From NCBI RefSeq assembly GCF_002778325.1, contig NZ_NESI01000007.1, positions 170,712 to 234,711 on the forward strand: a DNA stretch of 64,000 bases, written 5' to 3'. Positions 54,605 through 63,954 of this stretch are shown here, one piece after another (positions within the stretch are counted from its first letter, which is position 1; every line of letters begins with the position of its first letter). The DNA is from Limnohabitans sp. B9-3 (lineage in GTDB: Bacteria; Pseudomonadota; Gammaproteobacteria; Burkholderiales; Burkholderiaceae_C). The position numbers and the translations under genes were made by a program. A model generated the notes under the pieces. The model was given only the letters and a program-made list of their open reading frames with translations. It was not told the origin of the DNA and ran no database searches.

Positions 54605-56077
54605 ATGAAAAAAATGCTCGCTTCCCTTGCCCTAGGCTTGGGTCTGCTGTTTGGCGGCGCTGCCGTCATGGCACAGACCGCTGCCCCGGCGGTGGCTGTC
54701 GCTGAGGCCAAAGCGGCTGCTCCCGCAGCCGCTGCTGAAGCCCCCGCTGCTGCTGCGCCTGTCGCCGTCCCTAACAAGGGCGACACCGCTTGGATGACCA
54801 TCTCCACCATCCTGGTGATCTTGATGACCATCCCAGGTCTGGCCTTGTTCTACGGCGGTTTGGTCCGCAGCAAGAACATGTTGTCTGTCTTGATGCAAGT
54901 CTTTGTGGTCACCGCGATGATTTACGTCTTGTGGGTCATCTACGGCTACTCGTTCACCTTCACGGGCGGTTCACCGTTCATTGGTGGCATGGACAAGCTG
55001 TTCTTCAAAGGCATCACGCCTGACTCCATTGCTGCCACGTTTAGCAAAGGTGTTGTGATTCCTGAGTTGACCTTTGCGGCCTTCCAAGCCACGTTCGCAG
55101 CCATCACGTGCACCTTGATCGTGGGTGCTTTCGCTGAACGCGCGCGCTTCTCTGCTGTGTTGTTGTTCTGCGCTCTGTGGTTCACGTTCAGTTACATGCC
55201 TGTGGCTCACATGGTTTGGTACTGGGACGGCCCAGATGCGATCACCGACGCTGCTTCTCTTGACGCTGTGACTGCCGCTGCTGGCTGGTTGTGGGCCAAA
55301 GGAGCACTCGACTTCGCTGGCGGTACTGTGGTGCACATCAACGCTGCTGTGGCAGGTTTGGTCGGCGCTTATGTGATCGGCAAACGCACCGGCTACGGCA
55401 AAGAATCGATGGCGCCTCACAGCCTGACATTGACCATGGTGGGCGCTGCCTTGCTGTGGGTGGGTTGGTTCGGCTTCAACGCTGGCTCTAACCTGGAAGC
55501 TAACGGCGTCACCGCACTGGCCTTCATGAACACCTTGGTCGCGACTGCTGCTGCTACCCTGAGCTGGATCGCCGGCGAAGGCCTCTCCAAAGGCAAAGCC
55601 TCCATGTTGGGTGCTGCTTCCGGTGCTGTTGCTGGTTTGGTGGCTATCACCCCAGCGTGCGGATTCGTGGGACCCATGGGTGCCATCGTGATCGGTTTGT
55701 TGGCAGGCTTCATCTGCTTGTGGGGCGTCAATGGTCTCAAGCGCATGTTGGGTGCTGACGACTCCTTGGACGTCTTTGGTGTCCACGGCGTAGGCGGCAT
55801 CTTGGGTGCGTTGTTGACCGGCGTGTTTGCTGCGCCATCGTTGGGCGGCACTGGCGTGTATGACTACGTTGCCAACGCTGTGAACCCTGAGTACTCGATC
55901 TCTGGCCAAGTTTGGATCCAATTCCAAGCAATCGCCACCACCATCGTGTGGTCGGCTGTGGTCTCCTTCATCGCTTACAAGTTGGTTGATCTGGTGATCG
56001 GTCTGCGTGTGACGGAAGAAGAAGAGCGCGAAGGCTTGGACATCAGCTCACACGGCGAAACCGCCTACCACCGTTAA
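54605..56077 (+). CDS. amtB: Ammonium transporter
   Basis: Trimeric ammonium channel, 490 residues. A cleaved signal (1-23, AAVMAQ) is followed by an unusual Ala/Val/Pro-rich linker to about residue 55, then 11 helices. Ammonium-site motifs are present: DTAWMTISTILVILMTIPGL, FYGGLVRSKN, the twin-His region DFAGGTVVHINAAVAGLVGA and VFGVHGVGGILGALLTGVF. Cytoplasmic tail with TEEEEREGLDI. It forms an operon with glnK (39-base gap) and ends with a strong terminator. Confidence 0.97.
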   Translation: MKKMLASLALGLGLLFGGAAVMAQTAAPAVAVAEAKAAAPAAAAEAPAAAAPVAVPNKGDTAWMTISTILVILMTIPGLALFYGGLVRSKNMLSVLMQVFVVTAMIYVLWVIYGYSFTFTGGSPFIGGMDKLFFKGITPDSIAATFSKGVVIPELTFAAFQATFAAITCTLIVGAFAERARFSAVLLFCALWFTFSYMPVAHMVWYWDGPDAITDAASLDAVTAAAGWLWAKGALDFAGGTVVHINAAVAGLVGAYVIGKRTGYGKESMAPHSLTLTMVGAALLWVGWFGFNAGSNLEANGVTALAFMNTLVATAAATLSWIAGEGLSKGKASMLGAASGAVAGLVAITPACGFVGPMGAIVIGLLAGFICLWGVNGLKRMLGADDSLDVFGVHGVGGILGALLTGVFAAPSLGGTGVYDYVANAVNPEYSISGQVWIQFQAIATTIVWSAVVSFIAYKLVDLVIGLRVTEEEEREGLDISSHGETAYHR

Positions 56078-56113
56078 AAATCAAGGTTTATTTCAAGTTT
56101 TCCTTGGACTTTC

Positions 56114-56139
56114 AGCCCGCCTCACGGCGGGCTTTTTTT
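56114..56139 (+). terminator. Intrinsic terminator of the porin-glnK-amtB operon
   Basis: AGCCCGCC, loop TCAC, GGCGGGCT, then a run of seven T. About 37 bases after the amtB stop. Confidence 0.88.
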
Positions 56140-56148
56140 CGTCTGAAG

Positions 56149-56173
56149 TTCACTGCGCCTCAGGCGCAGTGAA
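56149..56173. repeat. Perfect inverted repeat between amtB and glcE
   Basis: TTCACTGCGCC, loop TCA, GGCGCAGTGAA: an eleven-bp perfect stem with no T run, ten bases after the amtB terminator and about 110 before glcE. It may be an operator or an mRNA stem. The stretch 56174-56281 has nothing else recognisable. Confidence 0.45.
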
Positions 56174-56281
56174 TGCGAGCAAGTTGCAGCCAGCGTGCCC
56201 TGAACAGCGTGGTTTTGGCGCAGCGATTTTTGACGGGAGTGTTCAAAAAATTCAAAGCTCGCACGAACCTCAGCGGCTAAC

Positions 56282-57466
56282 ATGTTGTTCATGCAAGACA
56301 CCGCGCACCAGACCCTCCAACACTTCACCGACCGCATCCTTCACGCGGCTCAATCTGGCCAGCCTTTGCGCTTGCGCGGCGGCGGCACCAAAGACTTTTT
56401 AGGCCAAAGCCTGCAAGGCGAGGTGCTGGACACCACTGCCTACAGCGGCATCTTGAGTTACGAGCCGAGCGAGTTGGTCATCACCGTACGTTGTGGCACA
56501 CCCTTGGCTGAGGTGGAAGCTGCCTTGGCTGAAAAAGGCCAGAGCTTTGCCTTCGAGCCGCCACACTTTGGTGCGGGCGCGACGATTGGCGGCATGGTCG
56601 CTGCGGGCTTGAGCGGCCCATCGCGTGCGAGTGTGGGCACCGTGCGCGACTTTGTGCTGGGTGCACGCGTGATCAACGGCAAAGGCGAGCACCTCACCTT
56701 CGGCGGTCAAGTGATGAAAAACGTGGCGGGCTACGACGTGTCGCGTTTGCTCGCAGGCAGTTGGGGTCAGTTGGGCCTCATCACCGAAGTGTCTTTGAAA
56801 GTGCTTCCCGTTGCGCCCGGCGAAGCCACCTTGGTGTGCGCGGGTGTGAGCCAAGCGCAAGCCTTGAAGCTGATCAACCAATGGGGCGGCCAGCCGCTGC
56901 CTCTGAACGCCAGCGCTTGGGTGTACGACACCACCGCATCCCCCGCGCAAGATTTTTTCTTTGTGCGTTTGCGCGGTGCCATCGCAGCGGTGGATGCAGC
57001 TGTGATCAAGATGCGTGCTGACGTGAACGCCTTGGGCGCACAGGTCACGCGCCTGAGTGCCGCCGACGTGGCCGCCGATTGGAAAGCGAGCGGCGAGCAA
57101 ACCCTAGACTTTTTCAAAGCCCCCACCGAGCAAGACTGCTTGTGGCGACTCAGCGTGCCGCAGACCGCCCCTGTGCTCGACGTGCGTGTGAGCGGCGCAC
57201 CGCGCGCGCAATACATCGAGTGGCACGGCGCACAGCGTTGGTTGTGGGCACCTGCCTCAGCCGCTGTCCAAGTGCGCGAAGCGGCGGTGAAAGCGGGTGG
57301 CCACGCCACCTTGTTCCGCACCAGCGCCGCCAGCCGCCAAACGTCGGGCGATGTGGACAAGCAAGTGGGCGTCTACACCCCGCTCAATGCCGTGCAGCAA
57401 CGCATTCAAAACGAACTCAAAAAGCAGTTTGACCCAGCGGGCATCTTCAACCCCGGTCGCGCTTAA
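56282..57466 (+). CDS. glcE: Glycolate oxidase FAD-binding subunit
   Basis: Second subunit of glycolate oxidase, 394 residues, oxidising glycolate to glyoxylate with GlcD and GlcF. FAD_binding_4 domain: PLRLRGGGTKDFLGQSLQGE, SYEPSELVITVRCGTPLAEV, the PPHFGAGATIGGMVAAGLSG loop and GGQVMKNVAGYDVSRLLAGS. The C-terminal half holds a FAD-linked oxidase cap. ATG at 56282, or 56291; neither has a good ribosome site. GlcF follows 27 bases later, but the catalytic GlcD, usually just upstream, is absent from this position. Confidence 0.92.
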   Translation: MLFMQDTAHQTLQHFTDRILHAAQSGQPLRLRGGGTKDFLGQSLQGEVLDTTAYSGILSYEPSELVITVRCGTPLAEVEAALAEKGQSFAFEPPHFGAGATIGGMVAAGLSGPSRASVGTVRDFVLGARVINGKGEHLTFGGQVMKNVAGYDVSRLLAGSWGQLGLITEVSLKVLPVAPGEATLVCAGVSQAQALKLINQWGGQPLPLNASAWVYDTTASPAQDFFFVRLRGAIAAVDAAVIKMRADVNALGAQVTRLSAADVAADWKASGEQTLDFFKAPTEQDCLWRLSVPQTAPVLDVRVSGAPRAQYIEWHGAQRWLWAPASAAVQVREAAVKAGGHATLFRTSAASRQTSGDVDKQVGVYTPLNAVQQRIQNELKKQFDPAGIFNPGRA

Positions 57467-57493
57467 ACCACAGCTTCACATTCAAAGCCCCAC

Positions 57494-58735
57494 ATGCAAA
57501 CCAACCTGGCCCCCCAATACGTCGGCACACCCGAGGGCGAAGCAGCCGAAGCCATCTTGCGCAAGTGCGTGCACTGCGGTTTTTGCACCGCGACGTGTCC
57601 CACCTACCAACTCTTGGGCGACGAGTTAGACGGCCCACGCGGCCGCATCTATTTGATGAAGCAAGTGTTTGAAGGCGCCACGCCCACGCGTAAGACGCAG
57701 CAGCATTTAGACCGCTGCCTCACCTGCCGCAACTGCGAAAGCACCTGCCCCAGCGGCGTGCAATACGGCCATTTGGTGGATGTGGGCCGCAAAGTGGTCG
57801 ATGCGCAAGTGCCGCGTCCCATGGGCGAGCGCATGCTGCGTTGGGCCTTGAAAGAAGGCTTACCCTCACCGCTGTTTGCCCCCGCCATGAAGCTGGGCCA
57901 AGCCGTGCGCGGCGTGTTGCCGGCCAAGCTCAAAGCCAAAGTGCCTGCGCCACAAGCTGCTGGCGCGTGGCCGACGCAAACGCACGCCCGCAAAGTGCTG
58001 ATGTTGGCAGGCTGCGTGCAGCCCGCCATGATGCCCAATGTCAACACCGCCACCGCACGCGTGTTGGATGCCGCAGGCATTCAAACCGTGATTGCCGCGA
58101 AAGCGGGCTGCTGCGGCGCTGTGAAATTCCACTTGAACGACCAAGACGGTGGCAAGGCCCACATGCGCGCCAACATCGACGCGTGGTGGCCCTATGTGGA
58201 ACAAGGCGTGGAGGCGATTGTGATGAACGCCTCAGGCTGCGGCGTGATGGTGAAAGACTACGGCCATGTGCTGAAAGACGATACCGTTTACGCCGCCAAA
58301 GCTAAGCGCATCAGTGAACTCACCCAAGACCTGAGCGAACTTTTGCCCGACTTGGTGCCGGTGCTCAAACCCAAACTCAATGCCACCGCCTTGGCCAACG
58401 CCGGCATGCAAGCCTTCCACCCGCCCTGCACCTTGCAGCACGGCCAGCAACTCAAAGGCGGTGTTGAAAAGCACTTGGCTGATTTGGGCTTCGCCATTCA
58501 AGTGGCCAACACCGAAGCGCATTTGTGTTGCGGCTCGGCGGGCACTTACAGCGTGCTCAACCCCGAAATCAGCATCACCTTGCGCGACCGCAAATTAGGC
58601 CATTTAGATGCGCTGCAACCCAAGGCCATCCTGAGCGCCAACGTGGGCTGCATCTCCCATTTGCAAAGCGGCACCGATGTGCCGGTGAAGCATTGGGTCG
58701 AGGTTTTGGACGTGGCGTTGAACTCGTCGATTTAA
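57494..58735 (+). CDS. glcF: Glycolate oxidase iron-sulfur subunit
   Basis: 413-residue electron-transfer subunit. Two [4Fe-4S] ferredoxin motifs: CVHCGFCTATCPTYQLLGDE and CLTCRNCESTCPSGVQYGHL, followed by two CCG domains (AGCVQPAMMPNVNTATARVL; AAKAGCCGAVKFHLN; FHPPCTLQHGQQLKGG; AHLCCGSAGTYSVLNP). All cysteines present. Stop at 58735; the following 167 bases hold only a direct repeat and a weak hairpin. Confidence 0.95.
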   Translation: MQTNLAPQYVGTPEGEAAEAILRKCVHCGFCTATCPTYQLLGDELDGPRGRIYLMKQVFEGATPTRKTQQHLDRCLTCRNCESTCPSGVQYGHLVDVGRKVVDAQVPRPMGERMLRWALKEGLPSPLFAPAMKLGQAVRGVLPAKLKAKVPAPQAAGAWPTQTHARKVLMLAGCVQPAMMPNVNTATARVLDAAGIQTVIAAKAGCCGAVKFHLNDQDGGKAHMRANIDAWWPYVEQGVEAIVMNASGCGVMVKDYGHVLKDDTVYAAKAKRISELTQDLSELLPDLVPVLKPKLNATALANAGMQAFHPPCTLQHGQQLKGGVEKHLADLGFAIQVANTEAHLCCGSAGTYSVLNPEISITLRDRKLGHLDALQPKAILSANVGCISHLQSGTDVPVKHWVEVLDVALNSSI

Positions 58736-58787
58736 TGATGCGCTTCTGGCCAGCCGCGCCAGATCTGTTGGTGACTGGGTTGAAAGC

Positions 58788-58865
58788 TTTGCGAGATTGT
58801 CAGGCGTCCTAACGCTATGTCAGGAAAAGGATTTTTCCAATTTCAGCAAGATTTTTTGCGAGATT
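58788..58865. repeat. Direct repeat TTTGCGAGATT flanking a small hairpin
   Basis: TTTGCGAGATT occurs at 58788-58798 and 58855-58865. Between them GGAAAA-GGAT-TTTTCC forms a small AT-rich stem. The gap between glcF and gpx contains nothing else. Meaning unknown; could be chance. Confidence 0.3.
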
Positions 58866-58902
58866 AAATGCAACTTACTTTGCCGCCTTTAAGTCGCCCG
58901 TT

Positions 58903-59388
58903 TCAACCCGCCAAAGCCGCCTCAATATCCCCCGCCAGTTTGGCGGGTGCATCCATCGACGCATAGCGTTTGATCACCTGGCCGTCTTTGCCCACCAAGA
59001 ACTTGGTGAAGTTCCATTTGATGCCTTCGCTGCCCAACAGGCCTGGCGCTTCTGCTTTCAGCCACTTGAACAGGGGGTGTGCGTTGTCGCCGTTGACCTC
59101 TACTTTTTCCATCATCGCAAAGCTCACGCCGTAGTTCTTTTGGCAAAACGCGCCAATCTCGGCGTTGGTGCCCGCGTCCTGTGCGCCAAACTGGTTGCAC
59201 GGAAAACCGATCACAGCCAAGCCTTTGTCGCCATAAGTTTTGTGCAGGGCTTCTAAGCCTTCAAACTGTGGTGTGAACCCGCAGGCACTGGCGGTATTAA
59301 CGATCAGCAAAACTTGGCCTTGCAGGTCGGCCATCGCCATGGGTGTGCCGTCAATGCGGGTGGCGGAGAAGTCGGTCAGTGTGGTCAT
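58903..59388 (-). CDS. Glutathione peroxidase (thiol, Cys-type)
   Basis: 161-residue thioredoxin-fold peroxidase reducing hydroperoxides. Catalytic tetrad residues visible: Cys36 in IVNTASACGFTPQFEG, Gln66 in FPCNQFGAQD, Trp125 and Asn126 in IKWNFTKFLVG. Cys in place of selenocysteine as in bacterial BtuE/GpxA; a second Cys (CNQ) may act as resolving residue with thioredoxin as donor. ATG at 59388 with AAGGA upstream. Downstream of lplT-eamA on the same strand but separated by 55 bases, so perhaps read-through. Confidence 0.95.
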   Translation of the reverse strand: MTTLTDFSATRIDGTPMAMADLQGQVLLIVNTASACGFTPQFEGLEALHKTYGDKGLAVIGFPCNQFGAQDAGTNAEIGAFCQKNYGVSFAMMEKVEVNGDNAHPLFKWLKAEAPGLLGSEGIKWNFTKFLVGKDGQVIKRYASMDAPAKLAGDIEAALAG

Positions 59389-59443
59389 GGTCAGGTCCTT
59401 GTCAAAGTAAATTCAAGTGAGATGCTCGCTTGGCAGCAGCACA

Positions 59444-60334
59444 TCAATCAGTGGGTTTGGTATGGGTTTGCGAGGCCAATAAAGCAGCCAACACAATCAT
59501 GCCGCCACCCAGACCCAAGCGCCATGTGAGCACCGATGCCCCTGCTGCGACCGAGGACACGCTGGCAAAAACCACCTCCGACATCATCAGCATGGCGGTG
59601 GTGTGCGCGGTCAACCGGGCGGCCCCGTATTGCAGGGCGAAGTTCGACACCAAGAACGCCACGCTCAAGCCCAACACCCAAGGTGCCCATGCGCTGGCTT
59701 CGGAGGCGGTGATCGTTATCTCAGGCACGATGCCCGTCAATGTGGCCAGGCTGGCACAGGCGAACGCCATCAAGGCACCGCCACCAAACATGGCCACCAT
59801 GCGCGTGGCATCTGGCGTGTGCTGTAGCCGGAGCAACAAAATATTGGTCAGCGCGAAGCACATGCCGGCCAGCAGGGCCAGCACATCGGGCAAGTCTTGC
59901 GGAATAGGCCACGGGGTGTCGGGCGTTTTGAGCACCAGCACCACGCCCGCCAAGGCCAAGCCCATGCGTGCCAAGGCGCCACGGGTGGGACGTTCTTTGA
60001 GCAACCACCATGCCAGCAGCAGCGCCCAAGTGGGCATCAAATAAAACAGCAACACCACGCGCACCACATCGCCGGTGGTGACAGCCCAGTTGAAGCCGAC
60101 ATTGGTCAGGCCCGAAGCCGCCATCAGCCAAAAGAGTTCAGGGTGTGTTTTGAGGTGTTGCCAAGCGCGTGGGTAGACGAGCATGAGGCCCAGCCAAGCC
60201 ACTGCAAAGACTGCGGCAGTGGCCCACAAAGGGTGCAAGCCTTGTGATTGCAGCTCGCGAAAAGGCCACCAAGACAGGCCCCACACCAAGGCGTTGAGCA
60301 CCAAGCCCAACGCAGGCAGCAAGGGCTTGTTCAC
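59444..60334 (-). CDS. EamA/DMT-family transporter
   Basis: 296 residues with ten helices and two EamA repeats: LGLVLNALVWGLSWWPFREL at the start, ASGLTNVGFNWAVTTGDVVR, LLFYLMPTWALLLAWWLLKE closing the first repeat, and AARLTAHTTAMLMMSEVVFA in the second. The start is GTG at 60334, one base after the preceding lplT stop codon, so translation is coupled to lplT. Substrate unknown; metabolite export or import is likely. Confidence 0.87.
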   Translation of the reverse strand: MNKPLLPALGLVLNALVWGLSWWPFRELQSQGLHPLWATAAVFAVAWLGLMLVYPRAWQHLKTHPELFWLMAASGLTNVGFNWAVTTGDVVRVVLLFYLMPTWALLLAWWLLKERPTRGALARMGLALAGVVLVLKTPDTPWPIPQDLPDVLALLAGMCFALTNILLLRLQHTPDATRMVAMFGGGALMAFACASLATLTGIVPEITITASEASAWAPWVLGLSVAFLVSNFALQYGAARLTAHTTAMLMMSEVVFASVSSVAAGASVLTWRLGLGGGMIVLAALLASQTHTKPTD

Positions 60335-60335
60335 C

Positions 60336-61643
60336 TTAGCCGTGCAAGTCGTCGTTGCGGGCGATGTGCATCAAGCGCGCGAGTTCTTCGCGGTGGTGCA
60401 CATGGTTGTGGGCATGCCAGAGTTTGATCAGCCACATCACAAAACCCACCAATACACCAAACGCGGTGATGGCACCAAATGCGCTCAAGCCCATGCCTGT
60501 GCTGAAGGTGTACAAAAAGCCGAGGCCCAAAATGCACAACTGCTCGTTCATGTTTTGAACGGCAATCGATCGACCCGCGCCCATCAGGTTGTGGCCCCGG
60601 TGTTGGAGTAGCGCATTCATGGGCACCACCAAGAAGCCACCCAAGCCGCCCAAAACGATCAAAAAGGGGACGGCCACCCAGAGGTTGTCGACGAAGTTCA
60701 TGCCCACCACAAAAATACCCATGGCAATGCCCAAAGGCATCAAGCGTGTGGCGTGGTCCAGCCTCATCTTCATGGAGGCCACCACCGCACCGACCGCGGT
60801 GCCAATCGCCACAACGCCCACCAGGCTGGAGGCTTGGGTGGTGCTGTAACCCAAAGCGGCAGCGCTCCAAGCGAGCACGATGTAACGTAAATTACCGCTT
60901 ACGCCCCAGAACAAGGTGGTCGTGGCGAGTGAGATTTGGCCCAATTTGTCTTGCCACAGGCGCTTGTTGCAGTCCCAAAAATCAGGCACCAAGGCCAACA
61001 GGTTGTGGGCCATACTTTTTTCGGGATTGGCCTGCATCGGCACCAACGTGGCGCCCGTATCAGGGATGCGCGTGTTGAACCAAGCGGCCAAGGCATAAAG
61101 CGGTACGAGCAAACAGATGGCGGCTTCAGCCGAACTGTCGATGCCGGTGGTGACAAACGGCAGGTCAAATGCCAGCAGCCACGACGAGAGGTTGTGACCC
61201 ACCAGTTGGCCACCCAACAACACGCCCAAGATGATGGAGGCGATGGTCAAACCTTCAATCCAGCCATTGGCCTTGACCAACTGTGAGGAGGGCAGCAACT
61301 CGGTCAAGATGCCATATTTGGCAGGCGAATAAGCCGCAGCGCCCAAGCCCACCACCGCATAAGCCGCCAAGGGGTGCACCCCAAACAGCATCATCAAGCA
61401 GCCCACCACTTTGATGGTGTTGCTCATCAGCATCACTTGGCCTTTGGGCCTTGAGTCGGCGAAGGCGCCTACAAAAGGGGCCAAGACTACATAAAACAAG
61501 GCAAACATGGGCACCAGAGCCGCGCGCTGCCACTCAGGCGCACCGTCTGATTTGAGTAATTCGACGGCCGTCACAAACAGCGCGTTGTCGGCCAACGAGC
61601 TGAAAAATTGGGCCGACATGATGGTGTAAAAACCGCGTTTCAT
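60336..61643 (-). CDS. lplT: Lysophospholipid transporter LplT-like MFS protein
   Basis: Twelve-helix MFS protein, 435 residues, related to LplT, which flips lysophospholipids inward for re-acylation by Aas. Opening MKRGFYTIMSAQFFSSLADN then ALFVTAVELL, next LAPFVGAFADSRPKGQVMLM (LplT A-motif), AAYSPAKYGILTELLPSSQL and NGWIEGLTIASIILGVLLGG are the family marks. No aas gene is adjacent in this window. ATG at 61643; the longer frame to 61673 is not supported. Operon with the EamA gene; divergent from alr. Confidence 0.87.
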   Translation of the reverse strand: MKRGFYTIMSAQFFSSLADNALFVTAVELLKSDGAPEWQRAALVPMFALFYVVLAPFVGAFADSRPKGQVMLMSNTIKVVGCLMMLFGVHPLAAYAVVGLGAAAYSPAKYGILTELLPSSQLVKANGWIEGLTIASIILGVLLGGQLVGHNLSSWLLAFDLPFVTTGIDSSAEAAICLLVPLYALAAWFNTRIPDTGATLVPMQANPEKSMAHNLLALVPDFWDCNKRLWQDKLGQISLATTTLFWGVSGNLRYIVLAWSAAALGYSTTQASSLVGVVAIGTAVGAVVASMKMRLDHATRLMPLGIAMGIFVVGMNFVDNLWVAVPFLIVLGGLGGFLVVPMNALLQHRGHNLMGAGRSIAVQNMNEQLCILGLGFLYTFSTGMGLSAFGAITAFGVLVGFVMWLIKLWHAHNHVHHREELARLMHIARNDDLHG

Positions 61644-61752
61644 GGTGGGAGTGGAGCAAGACGTGCACCTCAATGTGCGCAGTAGCGTTGCCGTGACTTC
61701 TTTCTAGTGATAACGGGCAAGGTTATATCACGCGGGTGCCACAATATTGGTC

Positions 61753-62868
61753 ATGCCCCGCCCGATCCAAGCCCATGTTCACACTGACGCGCTGCGTCAC
61801 AACTTGCAGCGCATGCAGTTGGCTGCCCCCGATTCACGCCTATGGGCGGTTGTCAAAGCCAATGCCTATGGACACGGCATTGAGCGTGTCTTTGAGGGTT
61901 TGCGGGGCGCCGATGGGTTTGCGTTGCTCGACCTCGATGAGGCGCAACGCTTGCGGGCCTTGGGCTGGCGCGGCCCTATCCTTTTGTTAGAGGGTGTTTT
62001 TGAGCCCCGCGATTTAGAGTTGTGCTCGCGCTTGGATCTGTGGCACACCGTGCATTGCGATGCGCAAATTGACATGCTCAGCCGTCATAAAACCCAAGTA
62101 CCGCACCGGGTGTTTCTCAAAATGAACAGCGGAATGAACCGCCTAGGATTTACCCCAGTGCGCTTCAGATCAGCATGGACGCGCCTGAATTTGTTGCCTC
62201 AAGTCGACGAAATTTCGCTCTTCACCCATTTCAGTGACGCGGATGGCCCCAAAGGTTTGGCCGAGCAAATGGCGGTGTTTGTGCGCACCACCCAAGATTT
62301 GCCCGGCGAGCGCAGCACCTGCAACAGCGCTGCCTTGTTGCGCCATGCCAGCGACGTGACGGTGGCTGCCGACTGGGTGCGCCCGGGCCTTGCGCTGTAT
62401 GGCAGCTCGCCGGATTTTCCTGAGCACGACATGGCCCATTGGGGCTTGCAACCCACGCTCACCTTGAGCAGCCGCCTCATCGCCGTGCAACAGCTGCAAG
62501 CTGGCGACACGGTGGGCTATGGCTCCACCTTCCAAGCCGAGGGTGATTTGCGCATAGGCGTGGTGGCGTGTGGCTACGCCGATGGTTACCCGCGTCATTG
62601 CCCAACGGGTACGCCCGTGTTGGTGAATGGGGTGCGCACCCGCACTCTAGGTCGCGTCAGCATGGACATGATCGCCGTGGACTTGACCCCGTGCCCCGAC
62701 GCCGACTTTGGCAGCGATGTCACCCTGTGGGGCCGCGCTGCCAATGGCGTTGTGTTGCCCATCGACGAGGTGGCGCAAGCCGCGGGCACCGTGGCTTATG
62801 AGCTGATGTGTGCCGTGCCGGCTCGCGTCGGTTTTGCGCCTGACGGCGTCGAAAGCCTAAGGCCATGA
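61753..62868 (+). CDS. alr: Alanine racemase
   Basis: PLP enzyme converting L- to D-alanine for the cell wall, 371 residues. PLP-lysine K35 in [15 protein letters not shown], barrel motifs [14 protein letters not shown] and THFSDAD, catalytic Tyr256 in TVGYGSTFQ, and C-terminal beta domain with [13 protein letters not shown]. Complete and standard length. ATG at 61753; a TTG two codons upstream is possible. The next gene starts inside the alr stop (ATGA), so the EamA protein is co-translated. Confidence 0.95.
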   Translation: MPRPIQAHVHTDALRHNLQRMQLAAPDSRLWAVVKANAYGHGIERVFEGLRGADGFALLDLDEAQRLRALGWRGPILLLEGVFEPRDLELCSRLDLWHTVHCDAQIDMLSRHKTQVPHRVFLKMNSGMNRLGFTPVRFRSAWTRLNLLPQVDEISLFTHFSDADGPKGLAEQMAVFVRTTQDLPGERSTCNSAALLRHASDVTVAADWVRPGLALYGSSPDFPEHDMAHWGLQPTLTLSSRLIAVQQLQAGDTVGYGSTFQAEGDLRIGVVACGYADGYPRHCPTGTPVLVNGVRTRTLGRVSMDMIAVDLTPCPDADFGSDVTLWGRAANGVVLPIDEVAQAAGTVAYELMCAVPARVGFAPDGVESLRP

Positions 62869-63758
62869 GCCAACACCTGCCTCTGCGCCACGGTTTGTTG
62901 GCGTTGGCTGTGGTGGCGGTGTGGGGCAGCAATTTTGTGGTCATTAAAAACGCACTGGCCGATTTGCCGCCTTTGCTGTTTGCGGCGCTCCGGTTTTCGT
63001 TGGCCTTCTTGCCAGCCGCTTTCTTTTTACCCAAACCCAACGTGCCGTGGCGCAATCTGGCCGCCTACGGCTTGCTGATTGGCTTGGTGCAGTTTGGCTC
63101 GCTCTACATGGCCATCAACGGCCACATTGCGCCCGGCTTGGCGTCGCTGGTGGTGCAAACGCAGGTGTTCTTCACCATCGGCCTGGCCATGTATGTGGCC
63201 AAAGAGCGCTTGCGCCGTTTTCAGTGGGTGGCTTTGGCGCTGGCCGTGTCAGGCATCACCGTCATTGGTGCCCACACCGACGCCACCACCACCGTCCTCG
63301 GCTTGTGCCTCGTGCTTCTCGCGGCCTTGGGCTGGTCCATCGGCAACGTGGTGGGCAAACAAGCCGGTTCCGTGAACATGCTGGCCTACGTGGTCTGGTC
63401 CAGCGGCTTTGCTGTGCTCCCCTTATTCGCTCTGTCGTGGCTGGTCGAAGGCGCCCCCGCCATCCAAGCCGGACTAGCTCACGCAACTTGGGGTACATGG
63501 TTGGCCGTAGCTTGGCAATCGTTTGGCAACACCCTCTTTGGTTACGCCGCTTGGGGCTGGCTGCTGGCACGCCACCCCGCCTCCACCATCACTCCCATGG
63601 CCTTGTTAGTCCCCGTCTTTGGCATGGGCGCCTCAGCCCTGTTGCTTGCCGAACCCTTGCCCGCCTGGAAACTCATCGCCGCAGGCTTGGTCATGACCGG
63701 CCTAGCCCTGAACGTGTTGTGGCCCCATTGGCAACAACGCCAAGCCGTCAAAAATTGA
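62865..63758 (+). CDS. EamA/DMT-family transporter, YdeD-like amino-acid/metabolite exporter
   Basis: 297 residues, ten helices, two EamA repeats. First repeat [40 protein letters not shown] and [20 protein letters not shown]; second repeat [34 protein letters not shown] and [20 protein letters not shown]. This is the branch of EamA (YdeD), an exporter of cysteine pathway metabolites in E. coli. Translationally coupled to alr by ATGA overlap, which hints at amino-acid export but does not prove it. Confidence 0.88.
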   Translation: MSQHLPLRHGLLALAVVAVWGSNFVVIKNALADLPPLLFAALRFSLAFLPAAFFLPKPNVPWRNLAAYGLLIGLVQFGSLYMAINGHIAPGLASLVVQTQVFFTIGLAMYVAKERLRRFQWVALALAVSGITVIGAHTDATTTVLGLCLVLLAALGWSIGNVVGKQAGSVNMLAYVVWSSGFAVLPLFALSWLVEGAPAIQAGLAHATWGTWLAVAWQSFGNTLFGYAAWGWLLARHPASTITPMALLVPVFGMGASALLLAEPLPAWKLIAAGLVMTGLALNVLWPHWQQRQAVKN

Positions 63759-63869
63759 CGCGCGTTTAGCAACGCAATTTCTCCAACACGCGGACAAGCA
63801 AGCAAAAAACGAAACACTCCGGCGCACGAACATTGAGCCACTGAAACAGTCAGCTACTCAAACATCGCA

Positions 63870-63954
63870 GCGAAGGGGTGCAGTCGGCGCTCGATGCAGC
63901 GACGTTAAGAGCGAAGCGAAGGAGCTGCAGCGAGCGCCGGCTGCACCCCTTCGC
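63870..63954. repeat. Long imperfect inverted repeat (31-bp arms)
   Basis: Left arm 63870-63900 begins GCGAAGGGGTGCAG; right arm 63924-63954 is its reverse complement with two mismatches in 31, loop 23 bases (GACGTTAAGAGCGAAGCGAA...). It lies 112 bases after the last gene. The GC-rich stem without T run looks like an intergenic repeat element rather than a plain terminator. The rest of 63759-64000 holds no gene that I can see. Confidence 0.7.

Noticed and set aside
61707..61731. Dyad GTGATAAC/GTTATATCAC in the lplT-alr gap as an operator
   Set aside because: Arms differ by a two-base bulge and no repressor is linked; could be chance in an AT-rich promoter.
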